Source: Brevibacillus centrosporus
GTDB lineage: Bacteria > Bacillota > Bacilli > Brevibacillales > Brevibacillaceae
DNA length: 64,000 bases
Assembly (NCBI RefSeq): GCF_003710815.1
Contig: NZ_RHHP01000013.1
Span: 124,001-188,000 of the forward strand
Reading direction: 5' to 3'
The position numbers and the translations under genes are program-made. Of the stretch, positions 1-7,903 are shown piece after piece (position 1 is the stretch's first letter; the number at the start of each line of letters is the position of its first letter). The notes under the pieces were generated by a model. That model had not been told where the DNA came from, did not search any database, and saw only the letters and a program-made list of their open reading frames with translations.

Positions 1-223
1 GCGTTCCATCTTTTCTGTCGCCAGAAAAGCTACGTTTCTGTGGCACTTTCAGCGTACTCAGGCCTCAGAGAGAGCCTTTTCCACGCCGTCAGCGAAGCGA
101 ACCTCGCTGCCCTGGTTTGCACCAGGTACGAACACTCCAAGCATCTCAGCTTGGGCGAGCCTGGACTTTCCTCTACTGCCGATCGAAAACGACCGCAGCA
201 GCGACTACCCACATTTCCTGACA
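1..223 (-). ncRNA. rnpB: RNase P RNA (catalytic RNA of ribonuclease P), 3' part outside window
   Basis: Read on the minus strand, this stretch carries the conserved rnpB elements in order: GGGTAGTCGCTGC near the 5' end, the universal GAGGAAAGTCC core with GCTCGC after it, the GAGATGC...GTGTTCGT segment, and the AAAGTGCCACAG...GGAACGC segment at the window edge. The order and spacing match the Bacillus RNase P RNA. It is the ribozyme that matures tRNA 5' ends. The 5' end is placed by comparison with the B. subtilis RNA and may be off by some bases; the distal part lies left of position 1. A possible promoter upstream is TTGACC at 270-265 with TAAAGT at 247-242. Confidence 0.93.
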
Positions 224-298
224 TCAGAATCAGTAATAGTAACTTTATCATACGCCGCCTGATCGGTCAACTAAGCCAATTCTGGAATGCCAGCCAAA

Positions 299-328
299 TT
301 GTTCATTCCTTGAAAGCTGTAGTACAAT
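299..328 (+). promoter_or_regulatory. Candidate sigma-A promoter for the HesB-like gene
   Basis: TACAAT at 323-328 is a good -10 element, with a weak -35 (TTGTTC, 299-304) 18 bases upstream. It precedes the ribosome binding site AAGGAGGG at 340-347. This is a reading from consensus only. Confidence 0.4.
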
Positions 329-353
329 GAATAGGTGACAAGGAGGGTTGAAC

Positions 354-665
354 GTGATTACCATTACTTCACTCGCAGCAGCACGCCTCTCCCTGTTGAT
401 CGCGGAAGAACCGGATGCGCAGGATCTAGGAATCAAGCTCATTCCGACAACAACGGGTTGTGGAAGCTTCACCTACAGCATCGCGATCACAGAAGTGACG
501 AGTCGTGATCATGTCCTGGATTTGAGTGGAATTCGCTTTTTGTACAGAGACGAAGAAGCGGAGCAACTGACAGGGACCGTCATCGACTTCGATGCGAACA
601 CCGGTCGCTTTTCCATTATTCATCCCCGGCCGTTGCAAAACGATTGCCCAACGTATATGAATTAG
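354..665 (+). CDS. HesB/IscA-like iron-sulfur biosynthesis family protein (YqkB-like)
   Basis: A 103-residue protein with the HesB/IscA-like (Fe-S_biosyn) pattern. It has a TGCGS turn containing one conserved cysteine near residue 38, followed by a beta-rich middle, but it lacks the paired C-terminal CxC of true A-type carriers; only one further cysteine (NDCP) is near the end. It therefore looks more like the YqkB-type subgroup than a bona fide IscA/SufA, and iron-sulfur carriage is only inferred. The GTG at 354 is chosen because AAGGAGGG ends at 347; an in-frame TTG at 348 abuts the ribosome binding site. It lies 9 bases before the carbonic anhydrase gene and is probably co-transcribed with it. 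Confidence 0.75.
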   Translation: MITITSLAAARLSLLIAEEPDAQDLGIKLIPTTTGCGSFTYSIAITEVTSRDHVLDLSGIRFLYRDEEAEQLTGTVIDFDANTGRFSIIHPRPLQNDCPTYMN

Positions 666-674
666 GAGGATATT

Positions 675-1208
675 ATGTTACTGCTCTCATTTGAAGATAT
701 CAAACCGCGTATTCATCCATCTGTCTTCCTCGCAAAAGGAGTGGTCGTCTCTGGCGATGTAGAAATCGGCGAAGACTCCTCTATCTGGTACAACACCGTG
801 ATTCGCGGCGATATTGCCCCTACTGTGATCGGCCGCCGAGTCAGCGTACAGGATAACAGCACCTTGCATCAAAGCCCGAACAATCCACTGATCTTGGAAG
901 ATGAGGTTACAGTTGGACACAACGCTGTCTTGCACAGCTGCATCGTTCGCCGTGGTGCATTGATCGGTATGGGCTCCATCATTATGGATCGTGCAGAAAT
1001 CGGTGAGGATGCTATGGTTGCAGCTGGCGCTCTCGTCCCGCCGGGCATGAAAGTCCCTCCCCGCTCCCTCGTTGTCGGAAATCCGGCAAAGGTCAAGCGC
1101 GAGCTGAACGAGGCCGATTACAAAGAGCTCGTCCGCATCCGCCAGTCGTATGTCGATAAAGGGAAAACCTACCGTCAGTTGGAGCAAACACCTTTAGAGC
1201 GTGAATAG
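675..1208 (+). CDS. Gamma-class carbonic anhydrase-like hexapeptide-repeat protein
   Basis: A 177-residue left-handed beta-helix protein of the gamma carbonic anhydrase/PaaY/YrdA family. Hexapeptide-type repeats run from about residue 12 to 135. The family's metal-binding signature is seen as the QDNSTLH segment followed by VGHNAVLHSC, supplying the three histidines expected at the subunit interface. A C-terminal helix (residues 140-175) closes the fold. Members are trimers that bind Zn or Fe; some hydrate CO2, others have no demonstrated activity, so the reaction is inferred. AGGAGGA precedes the ATG at good spacing, and a terminator follows at once, making this the last gene of a two-gene unit. 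Confidence 0.88.
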   Translation: MLLLSFEDIKPRIHPSVFLAKGVVVSGDVEIGEDSSIWYNTVIRGDIAPTVIGRRVSVQDNSTLHQSPNNPLILEDEVTVGHNAVLHSCIVRRGALIGMGSIIMDRAEIGEDAMVAAGALVPPGMKVPPRSLVVGNPAKVKRELNEADYKELVRIRQSYVDKGKTYRQLEQTPLERE

Positions 1209-1218
1209 CTTCCCTGCA

Positions 1219-1244
1219 AAAAAGCCGCTGCGGAGCGGCTTTTC
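1219..1244 (+). terminator. Rho-independent terminator after the carbonic anhydrase gene
   Basis: AAAGCCGCT and AGCGGCTTT form a 9-bp stem around a GCGG-containing loop, followed by a short T run. Confidence 0.8.
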
Positions 1245-1314
1245 TCCTTTCTTTTGATTTCGCTCCTTGCAAAAAGTGCGCTGCCCCCTTCCATAAAGCG
1301 GCAGTGTGTCGCCT

Positions 1315-2751
1315 CTACCGCTTCCTCGATCTTTCCTTTTCTGCGTCATATACGCGGATCAACTGCCTGATCCCTTCCCTCAGCTGTTGCTCACTCATGT
1401 AAGAATAGCTCAACCGAATCCACGACTTAAGCTCCCTCTGCGGATCACAGATCGACCCGGGCACAAAAGTGATCGACTTCTCCTTGCATTGCCCCAGCAG
1501 CCTTTCCATCCCGATCGTTGCCGGCAGCTTCACCCACAGATTAAACCCGCCAGCCGGGCTTGACCATTGCCAATCGGTGGCTCTCATTTCATCCTCCATG
1601 AGCTCTTTGCGCACCGACAGCGCGATTCGGAGCTTTTCCAGATGCTGCTGCATGCGTTCCGAAAAGAAATAGTGCAAAAAGATTTTTTGGTTCAGAAAAG
1701 GGGTTCCACTGTCAGAAAGCGATTTTGCACGCAGCAATAGCTTCATGATCGGCTCCCGGCAAGATACCGAAGCAATACTCAGCCCCGGAGCGATATACTT
1801 GCTAAAGCTGCGGATGTACACGACCACTCCGGAAGTATCGTACGAAAATAGCGGCAAAGGAGGCTCTTCTCCAAAATACATGTCCCGATAAGAATCGTCT
1901 TCCATGAGTAGGCAGTGATAGTGAGCGGCTAATTCCACGAGCCGTTTTCTTTGCTCTGTCGGCACCGTATAGCCTGTCGGATTGTGAAAGGTGGGATTCA
2001 GGTAGAATAGCCTTGGCTTGTGTATCTGCATAAGCTTTTCGATCTGCTCCAAATCATATCCGTTCTCTGTGATCTCAACAGGCAAAATGGTCGCACCTTG
2101 TCTCCGGAACACATCAATAGCCGGGCTGTAGGTCGGTCTCTCCAGCAGGACGACGTCACGCGGCTTAATCAGCACTCTTGCGGTCAGATCGATGGCTTCC
2201 TGTGAACCCGCTGTGATCAGCATTTCTTCCGCTGACAGATAGAAACGGAAGCGATGAACGAAATAGTGGCATAAGGCTTCTCGCAGCTCCAGATCTCCCT
2301 GTGTAGTGGAATAGGTTCCCAGAACTTTTGGATACAGATCAAACACTTTTTTCACGTATTCAGAGAAATAAAGATTGGGCAAAAGATTCGGTTCGAGCAA
2401 CGCTTTTGAAAATTGATACGTTGCCTGGACTTGATGAATTTCCGAAAGATGGCTGTCCTGTACATAGGCAGTGATAATAGGGTCTTGCCGAGCCTCCACT
2501 GGCAACGAGCTGCCCGGCTGAACATAGTACCCTGATTTATCTTTTACATACACCTTTTGATTTTGCTTCAACAGCTGGTATGCTTTAAATACCGTAAGCC
2601 TGTGCACATTGAATTCCAGCGCTAGCGTACGCACCGATGGAAGCTTTTCGTGCTCCTTCCACTCTCCGCGCACAATCCGCTCCAGGATATAATCGTAAAT
2701 TTGCTCAAACAGTTTGTCTGAATGATCATGGGAGAGAAAACCCCGTTTCAT
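1315..2751 (-). CDS. MocR/GabR-type regulator: GntR winged helix fused to aminotransferase-like domain
   Basis: A 478-residue PLP-dependent-type transcription factor. Residues about 10-80 form a GntR winged helix (LPSVRTLALEFNVHRLTVFKAYQLL), followed by a linker and a class I aminotransferase-like domain. The domain retains the cofactor-lysine region RSFSKYIAPGL and the YLNPTFHNPTG loop typical of type I enzymes. Such proteins sense an amino acid or vitamin B6 compound and usually activate a divergent gene. The ATG at 2751 is preferred because AAAGGAG lies about 10 bases upstream; a longer in-frame start at 2817 has a poorer site and would run through the repeats at 2797-2824. The divergent neighbour is an EamA exporter, the likely target. 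Confidence 0.88.
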   Translation of the reverse strand: MKRGFLSHDHSDKLFEQIYDYILERIVRGEWKEHEKLPSVRTLALEFNVHRLTVFKAYQLLKQNQKVYVKDKSGYYVQPGSSLPVEARQDPIITAYVQDSHLSEIHQVQATYQFSKALLEPNLLPNLYFSEYVKKVFDLYPKVLGTYSTTQGDLELREALCHYFVHRFRFYLSAEEMLITAGSQEAIDLTARVLIKPRDVVLLERPTYSPAIDVFRRQGATILPVEITENGYDLEQIEKLMQIHKPRLFYLNPTFHNPTGYTVPTEQRKRLVELAAHYHCLLMEDDSYRDMYFGEEPPLPLFSYDTSGVVVYIRSFSKYIAPGLSIASVSCREPIMKLLLRAKSLSDSGTPFLNQKIFLHYFFSERMQQHLEKLRIALSVRKELMEDEMRATDWQWSSPAGGFNLWVKLPATIGMERLLGQCKEKSITFVPGSICDPQRELKSWIRLSYSYMSEQQLREGIRQLIRVYDAEKERSRKR

Positions 2752-2796
2752 GTCAGCCCCACTCCTTTCCTTTCCATTATGCATGCATTCCATTCT

Positions 2797-2824
2797 ATCT
2801 GTTCTGTTCTTCGCCATCTGTTCT
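2797..2824. promoter_or_regulatory. Direct repeat between mocR-like gene and EamA gene, candidate operator
   Basis: Two identical copies of ATCTGTTCT (2797-2805 and 2816-2824) sit 19 bases apart, start to start. The second covers the -35 region of a likely EamA promoter (-10 TATGCT at 2838-2843; no good -35). MocR/GabR regulators typically bind direct repeats at such a position. Confidence 0.5.
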
Positions 2825-2863
2825 ATTCCCTTTCCTTTATGCTAGGGAAAAGGAGGAATTGTT

Positions 2864-3793
2864 ATGGTGCTTTTCCAGTATGTCGTCATGTGTTTAATCT
2901 TTGGAACGACCTTTTTGGCCATTAAAGTGGGGATTGACGCAGGTGCAACTCCCTTCTTTTCCGCAGGCGTACGCTTTTTTCTGGCAGGCTTGATCTTGTT
3001 TGGGTGGATGTTCTGGAAAAAGAAAGCGAATCTTCGCCTGCTGCTGGGCAAAGAAATGTTTCTCACGGGTTTTTGCCTGACCTTTGGCGTTTTCGCTTCG
3101 TTATATTGGGCAGAACAGTACCTAAGCTCAGGCATTGCAGCTATCTTATCCGCTACAGCCCCTCTGATGATTCTGCTGCTTCAGTCCAGGACTTTTCGTC
3201 AGAAGCTGAATTTCACAGCCTGGGCAGGTTGTATCGTCGGCTTGGCGGGTGTGGTGATCCTGCTGCTACCCGGCCTGACCGTCAGCTTTAACAAGCTATG
3301 GTTAATCGCGTGCTTCGTAGTCTTGTTCGGTCAAATTTTTTATGCCAGTGGTACGGTGTACTCCCGAATCGTCATTCAGCGTTTTCGAGAAACCTCTCCC
3401 ATTGCACTGAATGCTGCCCAGATGATGCATGGCGGGCTTCTCTTATTTCTGCTTTCTTTGTTTACCGAGGACGTACACATCGGGACGCTGTTCGCTCCCC
3501 AGGCTTCCCTCTCGCTGCTTTATTTGATTATCGCCGGCTCTATGATGGGGCACACGATCTTTTACTGGCTCGTGTCCAAAACGAATCCCGTATTTCCTTC
3601 TACGTGGCTGTATATCTCTCCATTAATTTCTCTTTGTCTGGGTCATTTTTTGTATAACGAGCCGCTTACCCTTTTGTCGTTGATCGGTGGGATTGCCATT
3701 ATTGCAGGCATCATTCTGGTCAATCTGGACAATTTGAAAAAGGTGGTGAATCAAAGACAGCGCATGCTGCCAACAGTTGGTGATCACCGGTAG
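2864..3793 (+). CDS. EamA-family (DMT superfamily) transporter
   Basis: A 309-residue protein with about ten hydrophobic helices arranged as two EamA repeats. The first begins at the N-terminal FGTTFLAIKVGIDAG segment and the second near residue 145; the loop after helix 3 has the usual YWAEQYLSSGIAA pattern. Members move amino acids, nucleosides or other metabolites across the cytoplasmic membrane, commonly outward; the substrate cannot be read here. AGGAGG at 2851-2856 precedes the ATG. The divergent MocR-type regulator suggests induction by an amino acid or a PLP-binding compound. Confidence 0.88.
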   Translation: MVLFQYVVMCLIFGTTFLAIKVGIDAGATPFFSAGVRFFLAGLILFGWMFWKKKANLRLLLGKEMFLTGFCLTFGVFASLYWAEQYLSSGIAAILSATAPLMILLLQSRTFRQKLNFTAWAGCIVGLAGVVILLLPGLTVSFNKLWLIACFVVLFGQIFYASGTVYSRIVIQRFRETSPIALNAAQMMHGGLLLFLLSLFTEDVHIGTLFAPQASLSLLYLIIAGSMMGHTIFYWLVSKTNPVFPSTWLYISPLISLCLGHFLYNEPLTLLSLIGGIAIIAGIILVNLDNLKKVVNQRQRMLPTVGDHR

Positions 3794-3824
3794 CGTCCCT
3801 TCATCCTCAAGCCATGTCTTTCGA

Positions 3825-3853
3825 GTGACAAGGATAAAGAATCAGGATACAAT
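3825..3853 (+). promoter_or_regulatory. Sigma-A promoter for the GNAT gene
   Basis: GTGACA at 3825-3830 and TACAAT at 3848-3853 with 17-base spacing, each 5 of 6 to consensus. Transcription should start near 3860, leaving a leader of about 145 bases before the GNAT gene. Confidence 0.7.
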
Positions 3854-3909
3854 GATAAGGTTACCAACAGGCCATCTTTCGGGATCGTGTGGATTCCATC
3901 CGGAAATTT

Positions 3910-3944
3910 GACCATGAGAAGAGCTACTTCTTACGGTCTTTTTT
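3910..3944 (+). terminator. Leader terminator (attenuator-like) upstream of the GNAT gene
   Basis: GACCATGAGAAG (3910-3921) pairs with CTTCTTACGGTC (3927-3938), giving a 12-bp stem with one mismatch and one G-U pair, loop AGCTA, followed by TTTTTT. It lies downstream of the 3825-3853 promoter and before the coding region, so some transcripts should end here. It could also end read-through from the EamA gene. Confidence 0.65.
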
Positions 3945-4005
3945 GTCTAGAACGGGATCGCCTAATTTTGGAGGGGAAAACAACGACAGAAATGGAGGGT
4001 GCAGG

Positions 4006-4896
4006 ATGAGGGACTATTTATTCATAAGCGACTACAGGCAAAACGAAACATGCAGGGAGAGCTTTAATCAGCTCGCTATGCAAGTATTTCAGCTGGATTT
4101 TCGCAAGTGGTACAACCAGGGATTCTGGACTGACGATTACATCTGTTACTCCTATATGGACAAGGATCGAATCATTGCGAATGCTTCAATAAATAAAATG
4201 GTCGTAACGGCATATGGCAAGGAGTATAAGGCACTCCAAATAGGCACGGTAATGACGCATCCAGACTATCGTCAGCAAGGACTGTCCGCCAAATTGATGC
4301 ATCATATCATCGATCAATATGAGAGAGAGTATGATTTTCTTTATTTGTTTGCAAATGATACGGTCCTCGACTTTTATCCGAAATTCGGTTTTGAGAAGGT
4401 GCAAGAAAGTCGTTTTTTCCTAAATACAGCGGAGCTTACCAAGCATCCTCGCCAAAAATCCGCCCTGCGCAAGTTAGACGGCAGCAACGAGGCTGATCTT
4501 GCGTTGATGCAGGAATTTGCCCATGAAAGAATACCTGTATCGACACGATTGGGAATAAAGAATAACCCGTCCCTTTTGATGTTTTATTTCCTGCTGGCTT
4601 TTCCAGATGAAGTTTATTATGTAGAAGAAGAGGATGTGATTGTCCTCTTTTCTCAAACGGATCGTCATTTGAACATTTTCGATATCATCAGTAAACGGCC
4701 GTTCGATGTGGAGCAAGTCGTCAGCCATCTGATTCATGCAGATACGAATACCATCCAGTTTCACTTTATCCCTGATAATGACAATCAGAATATTGTGTCT
4801 GCCAGGATTACAGAGCCCCACGATACCCTGTTCGTCCGTCCATTCTTATTCGATGATCAGCAGCCGATTTTGTTTCCGCTAACATCCCATGCCTAA
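4006..4896 (+). CDS. GNAT family N-acetyltransferase with C-terminal extension
   Basis: A 296-residue protein. Its first 140 residues are a GNAT domain: the acetyl-CoA loop is seen as MTHPDYRQQGLSAKLM (Q/R-x-x-G-x-A) and is followed by the FYPKFGFEKV signature of the C-terminal strand. The remaining 150 residues form a second domain seen in several Firmicute GNAT proteins. The acceptor is unknown; relatives modify antibiotics, peptides or polyamines. ATG 4006 is chosen because GGAGGG lies 7 bases upstream; a longer in-frame start at 3889 would run through the leader terminator and has no ribosome binding site. Expression is probably attenuated in the leader. Confidence 0.82.
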   Translation: MRDYLFISDYRQNETCRESFNQLAMQVFQLDFRKWYNQGFWTDDYICYSYMDKDRIIANASINKMVVTAYGKEYKALQIGTVMTHPDYRQQGLSAKLMHHIIDQYEREYDFLYLFANDTVLDFYPKFGFEKVQESRFFLNTAELTKHPRQKSALRKLDGSNEADLALMQEFAHERIPVSTRLGIKNNPSLLMFYFLLAFPDEVYYVEEEDVIVLFSQTDRHLNIFDIISKRPFDVEQVVSHLIHADTNTIQFHFIPDNDNQNIVSARITEPHDTLFVRPFLFDDQQPILFPLTSHA

Positions 4897-4904
4897 TCCG
4901 AACG

Positions 4905-4937
4905 AAAAAGGCCGCCTGCTCTCGTCGCCAGGCGGCC
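4905..4937 (-). terminator. Terminator between convergent GNAT and SRPBCC genes
   Basis: GGCCGCCTG at 4910-4918 pairs with CAGGCGGCC at 4929-4937. The T run (TTTTT) is on the minus strand, so it mainly serves the SRPBCC operon. Confidence 0.8.
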
Positions 4938-4950
4938 GTATCTATTCGCG

Positions 4951-5466
4951 TTACTTTACTTCCTGCAGACGCTCTTCCAGACGATCCCATGTTTCGGTGA
5001 TGCCTTGCAGCATTCCCATATCGATGACGGTCTTAAGCGACTCTGCGGACACATATTCCCCACGGTTGACCAGCTTGGTTTTGCCTTCAAGATCAATAAA
5101 TTCCAAGGTGACCTTAGTCGATGGCAATTCCTCGTTCACATTTCCTTCGGCGTCCGCAAAGTAGTCCGTGTAGACGATCTTTTCCGGCTCTACTATTTCC
5201 GCATAAACGCCTTTCCCCCAGGACTCCATACCGAAAAAATCACCCTGGTTCTGATCGACGCACTTCATGCAGTAATGCCATACGCCACCTGGACGGAAAT
5301 CGATGCTGCAGACGGGCACTTCCCAGCCTCTCGGTCCCCACCAGCGCTTGAGATGCTCAGGCACTTTAAACATCTGGAAGACAAGCTCACGCGGCGCATC
5401 GAATACGCGCTCCAGCACCAATACCCGTTCGTTCTCAACACGTGAAACCATTGAGCTGTTTGTCAC
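4951..5466 (-). CDS. SRPBCC/AHSA1-domain protein
   Basis: A 171-residue START-like fold protein of the AHSA1 (activator of Hsp90 ATPase homologue 1-like) group. It opens with the family pattern RVFDAPRELVFQMF followed by LKRWWGPRGW and the FRPGGVWHY strand. These small cytoplasmic proteins bind hydrophobic ligands; the actual ligand is unknown. It starts at a GTG with AGGAGG seven bases upstream. It lies 12 bases downstream of the arsR-type gene, a very common pairing in which the ArsR protein represses both. A terminator follows directly. Confidence 0.87.
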   Translation of the reverse strand: MTNSSMVSRVENERVLVLERVFDAPRELVFQMFKVPEHLKRWWGPRGWEVPVCSIDFRPGGVWHYCMKCVDQNQGDFFGMESWGKGVYAEIVEPEKIVYTDYFADAEGNVNEELPSTKVTLEFIDLEGKTKLVNRGEYVSAESLKTVIDMGMLQGITETWDRLEERLQEVK

Positions 5467-5478
5467 TGTAATTCCTCC

Positions 5479-5838
5479 TCAAGGATTTGCTTGATTTTTA
5501 TTTTCCTTGCCCTGCAATTCCCGCAAATACTCTTCCAAATTGTCAAATCTGCTTTCCATGACACTTTGGAAGGACTTAACCCAAGTATCCAGTGCTTGAA
5601 AAGGCTCCGACCTCAGCTTGTAAATACGCCTGTTGGCCTCTGCCTTCACTTCCAATATCCCGTTTTCACTCAGAACCTTCAAATGCTTGGAAGCCTGGGG
5701 CTGGCGCAACCCCAACCGGTCGGCGATTTCCCCTACCGTCAAAGGACCGTCGCGCAAGAGTTCAACGATCTGCATTCGATTTGGTTCGGCCAAAGCACTC
5801 AACGTCGCTACTTCCATGACAGGCTTATTCCCTGGCAT
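5479..5838 (-). CDS. ArsR-family transcriptional repressor
   Basis: A 119-residue winged-helix protein. The recognition region reads LTVGEIADRLGLRQPQASKHLKVL, and the wing follows. There are no cysteine clusters of the arsenic or zinc sensors, so it belongs to the group that pairs with SRPBCC proteins rather than a metal sensor. ATG 5838 is chosen for GAGGTGA five bases upstream; a longer frame to 5913 has no site. It is first in a two-gene operon with the SRPBCC gene and very likely represses its own promoter through the palindrome at 5920-5940. Confidence 0.88.
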   Translation of the reverse strand: MPGNKPVMEVATLSALAEPNRMQIVELLRDGPLTVGEIADRLGLRQPQASKHLKVLSENGILEVKAEANRRIYKLRSEPFQALDTWVKSFQSVMESRFDNLEEYLRELQGKENKNQANP

Positions 5839-5911
5839 GCTGCTCACCTCGTCATCCGATCTTCTTGGGTATCGTCCCCCTAATCGCACTTGTCGTCTAT
5901 GTGTTACTTGC

Positions 5912-5941
5912 AATATACATCACAAGGAATATTCTTGTGAA
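5912..5941 (-). promoter_or_regulatory. arsR-type promoter with embedded operator palindrome
   Basis: On the minus strand TTCACA (5941-5936) and TATATT (5917-5912) are 18 bases apart. The near-perfect 21-base palindrome at 5920-5940 (TCACAAG and CTTGTGA arms) covers the -35 and spacer, an ideal autorepression site. Confidence 0.65.
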
Positions 5942-5950
5942 GGAATATTT

Positions 5951-5980
5951 AAAAAACAGAAAAGGCACCGTCTCTGTGCC
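5951..5980 (-). terminator. Terminator after the DUF1385-like gene
   Basis: On the minus strand GGCAC and GTGCC close a 7-base loop and are followed by TTTTCTGTTTTTT. Confidence 0.65.
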
Positions 5981-6002
5981 GATGCCCCAGCGCGCTCGCT
6001 TG

Positions 6003-6680
6003 TTATGCGGCCTGCCATTCTTTTTCCCGGATATGCTCGAATAAGATGTAGGAACGTAAGGCTGTCTCCAGGTGAATCCGATCCGGCTCCTTGGTCGTTA
6101 AATGCTTCTGGAAAAACTCTGAAAGCTTATACGCAAACCCGCAGTATTTGCGCAAATAGCGCTCACCGAACATTCCAGCGAGCAGAGTCGCTATACCGGC
6201 AGCCACACTCCATTCCAAAGGGAGCAACAAGACCGTGAGCAAAAAACCGACGAAAAACCAAACGACTAAATTTGTTGAGCAGCCTGCATTGACGATATTC
6301 GCCTGCGCAACCTCCTCGAGTGCACCCATTGATTTTTTCCCGTAGTGGCTAAATACTTTATGCTCCGCCCCATGAAACTTTTTCATGACACTGGGAAAGA
6401 CGAAATGAAAGCCTCCTATGTAGACAGCCACCCACATGGGGTCAACGATCTCCAGGGAAGGGTACAAGAAAGCTGCAACCACATAAGCAGCCAACAGGAA
6501 ATGAAATAGCTGATAGTACCAAGGAAAGGAGAAAAAAATCCGAAGCCATAGCTTGCCGATGGTTCGAATGGTTATTTTTTCCGCCCACAAATGGATAACT
6601 CCGTCTTTTACTTCCGCACAAGCCAGCACATTTCGATCGTGAAACAGCACTCCACGACTAAAAGACATCCCCATAATCAT
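6003..6680 (-). CDS. DUF1385-like membrane protein (YqhQ-related)
   Basis: A 225-residue membrane protein with about four hydrophobic segments. It carries the family hallmark FHGAEHKVF near residue 103, then a NAGCSTN turn in place of the usual PRCGTS and two further helices. It is shorter than typical YqhQ (about 320 residues) at the N-terminus. The function of the family is unknown; the conserved His/Glu motif near the membrane suggests metal binding. The ATG at 6680 has AAGGAG upstream at somewhat long spacing. It is monocistronic, divergent from yfkAB and followed by its own terminator. Confidence 0.65.
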   Translation of the reverse strand: MIMGMSFSRGVLFHDRNVLACAEVKDGVIHLWAEKITIRTIGKLWLRIFFSFPWYYQLFHFLLAAYVVAAFLYPSLEIVDPMWVAVYIGGFHFVFPSVMKKFHGAEHKVFSHYGKKSMGALEEVAQANIVNAGCSTNLVVWFFVGFLLTVLLLPLEWSVAAGIATLLAGMFGERYLRKYCGFAYKLSEFFQKHLTTKEPDRIHLETALRSYILFEHIREKEWQAA

Positions 6681-6756
6681 CTGTTAGCTATTCTCCTTCC
6701 GCTCGAATGTCGTTATAATAGGTTGAATGTACGCAGAATGAAGGAGGTTTCAACAA

Positions 6757-7872
6757 TTGATCCGCATGGTTCCAACTACACCACTTACACCAAGGCAAGA
6801 TCCATGGGAGCCGCTGTTCAATGCGACACCACCCAGTTACAAATTGACCAGCGTCGAATTTACTGTAACGAATCTGTGCAATCTCCGCTGTGAGCATTGT
6901 GCTGTTGGTGATACATTGCGTTACAAAGACGATCCTGCTCTCCCCGTCGACCTCATCCTTCGTCGATTGGATGAAGTCAGCGATTTGCTCACTCTCAGTA
7001 TAACAGGCGGAGAACCGATGTACAGTGAACGTACGGTCAAAGAGGTCATCCTGCCCATCCTGAAGTACGCGACAAAACGCGGCTTGCGAACGCAAATCAA
7101 CTCCAACATGACGATGCCCTTTTCTCGTTACGAGCTAATCCTGCCCTACATAGATGTCATGCATATTTCATGGAACTGGTCTACGCCAGAAGAATTCCAT
7201 GATATTGTTTACGCAAAAGCGAGACAGTCGGTTTCATCCAAACAGGCAGAAGCCCTCTTTACAGGTATCATGGAGAGCTCGAAAAAGCTGGCGGAAGCTG
7301 GTGTCTTTGTCTCAGCGGAGACGATGCTGAACCATCGCACTTGGCCGAAGCTTGCGAAGCTTCATGAGCAAATCCAGCAGATGGGCGCTTGCCGTCACGA
7401 GGTTCACCCTATGTATGCGAGTGATTTCGCCCGTGAGCTGGATGTCCTTTCCCTGGATGAATTGCGGGCCGCCGTTCATCAGATGCTCGATATTCGCAAC
7501 GAGGATTTGTGGATGCTCTTTGGCACTCTGCCCTTTTTCGCATGCAGCTCCCTAGAAGAGGATCGGCAGCTGATCAAGCGCCTGCGGGAAGCCCCCAATG
7601 TGACGACGCGCAACGACCCAGACGGACGTAATCGCTTGAACATCAACATCTTTACTGGCGAAGTCATCGTTACGGACTTTGGTGATGTGGAACCGCTTGG
7701 CAATATTTCGAGCGACCGCCTCCAGACCATGTTTGATAAATGGCAGGCCCATGCGCTAAACCAAAAAATCAACTGCTTCTGTCCAATCGCCAGCTGTGCG
7801 GGTCCGAACTTGCTCGTTGCCAATACCTACTATCCCGAAACAAACTTTACAGAACGCAAGGCTTTGGTCTAA
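6757..7872 (+). CDS. yfkAB: Radical SAM/CxCxxxxC motif protein YfkAB
   Basis: A 371-residue radical SAM enzyme. The N-terminal 4Fe-4S motif is C41-x3-C45-x2-C48 (CNLRCEHC), with the SITGGEP strand after it. The C-terminal CFCPIASC gives the CxCxxxxC motif that defines YfkAB and suggests a second cluster. Length and layout match B. subtilis YfkAB (373 residues). The substrate is not known. It starts at TTG 6757, with AAGGAGG nine bases upstream; the next ATG at 6766 is too far. A spore SASP gene follows after 31 bases with no terminator between, so the two may share a transcript. Confidence 0.9.
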   Translation: MIRMVPTTPLTPRQDPWEPLFNATPPSYKLTSVEFTVTNLCNLRCEHCAVGDTLRYKDDPALPVDLILRRLDEVSDLLTLSITGGEPMYSERTVKEVILPILKYATKRGLRTQINSNMTMPFSRYELILPYIDVMHISWNWSTPEEFHDIVYAKARQSVSSKQAEALFTGIMESSKKLAEAGVFVSAETMLNHRTWPKLAKLHEQIQQMGACRHEVHPMYASDFARELDVLSLDELRAAVHQMLDIRNEDLWMLFGTLPFFACSSLEEDRQLIKRLREAPNVTTRNDPDGRNRLNINIFTGEVIVTDFGDVEPLGNISSDRLQTMFDKWQAHALNQKINCFCPIASCAGPNLLVANTYYPETNFTERKALV

Positions 7873-7903
7873 ACGGGCAACCTAAGGGTAGAGGTGATTG
7901 TAC

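Noticed and set aside
1315-2817. Longer start of the MocR-type regulator at 2817
   Set aside because: Weaker ribosome binding site, 22 extra residues before the GntR domain, and overlap with the operator-like repeats.
3852-3911. A 19-codon leader peptide ending at the GNAT leader terminator
   Set aside because: Its ATG overlaps the -10 element, so it would not be in the transcript, and there is no ribosome binding site.
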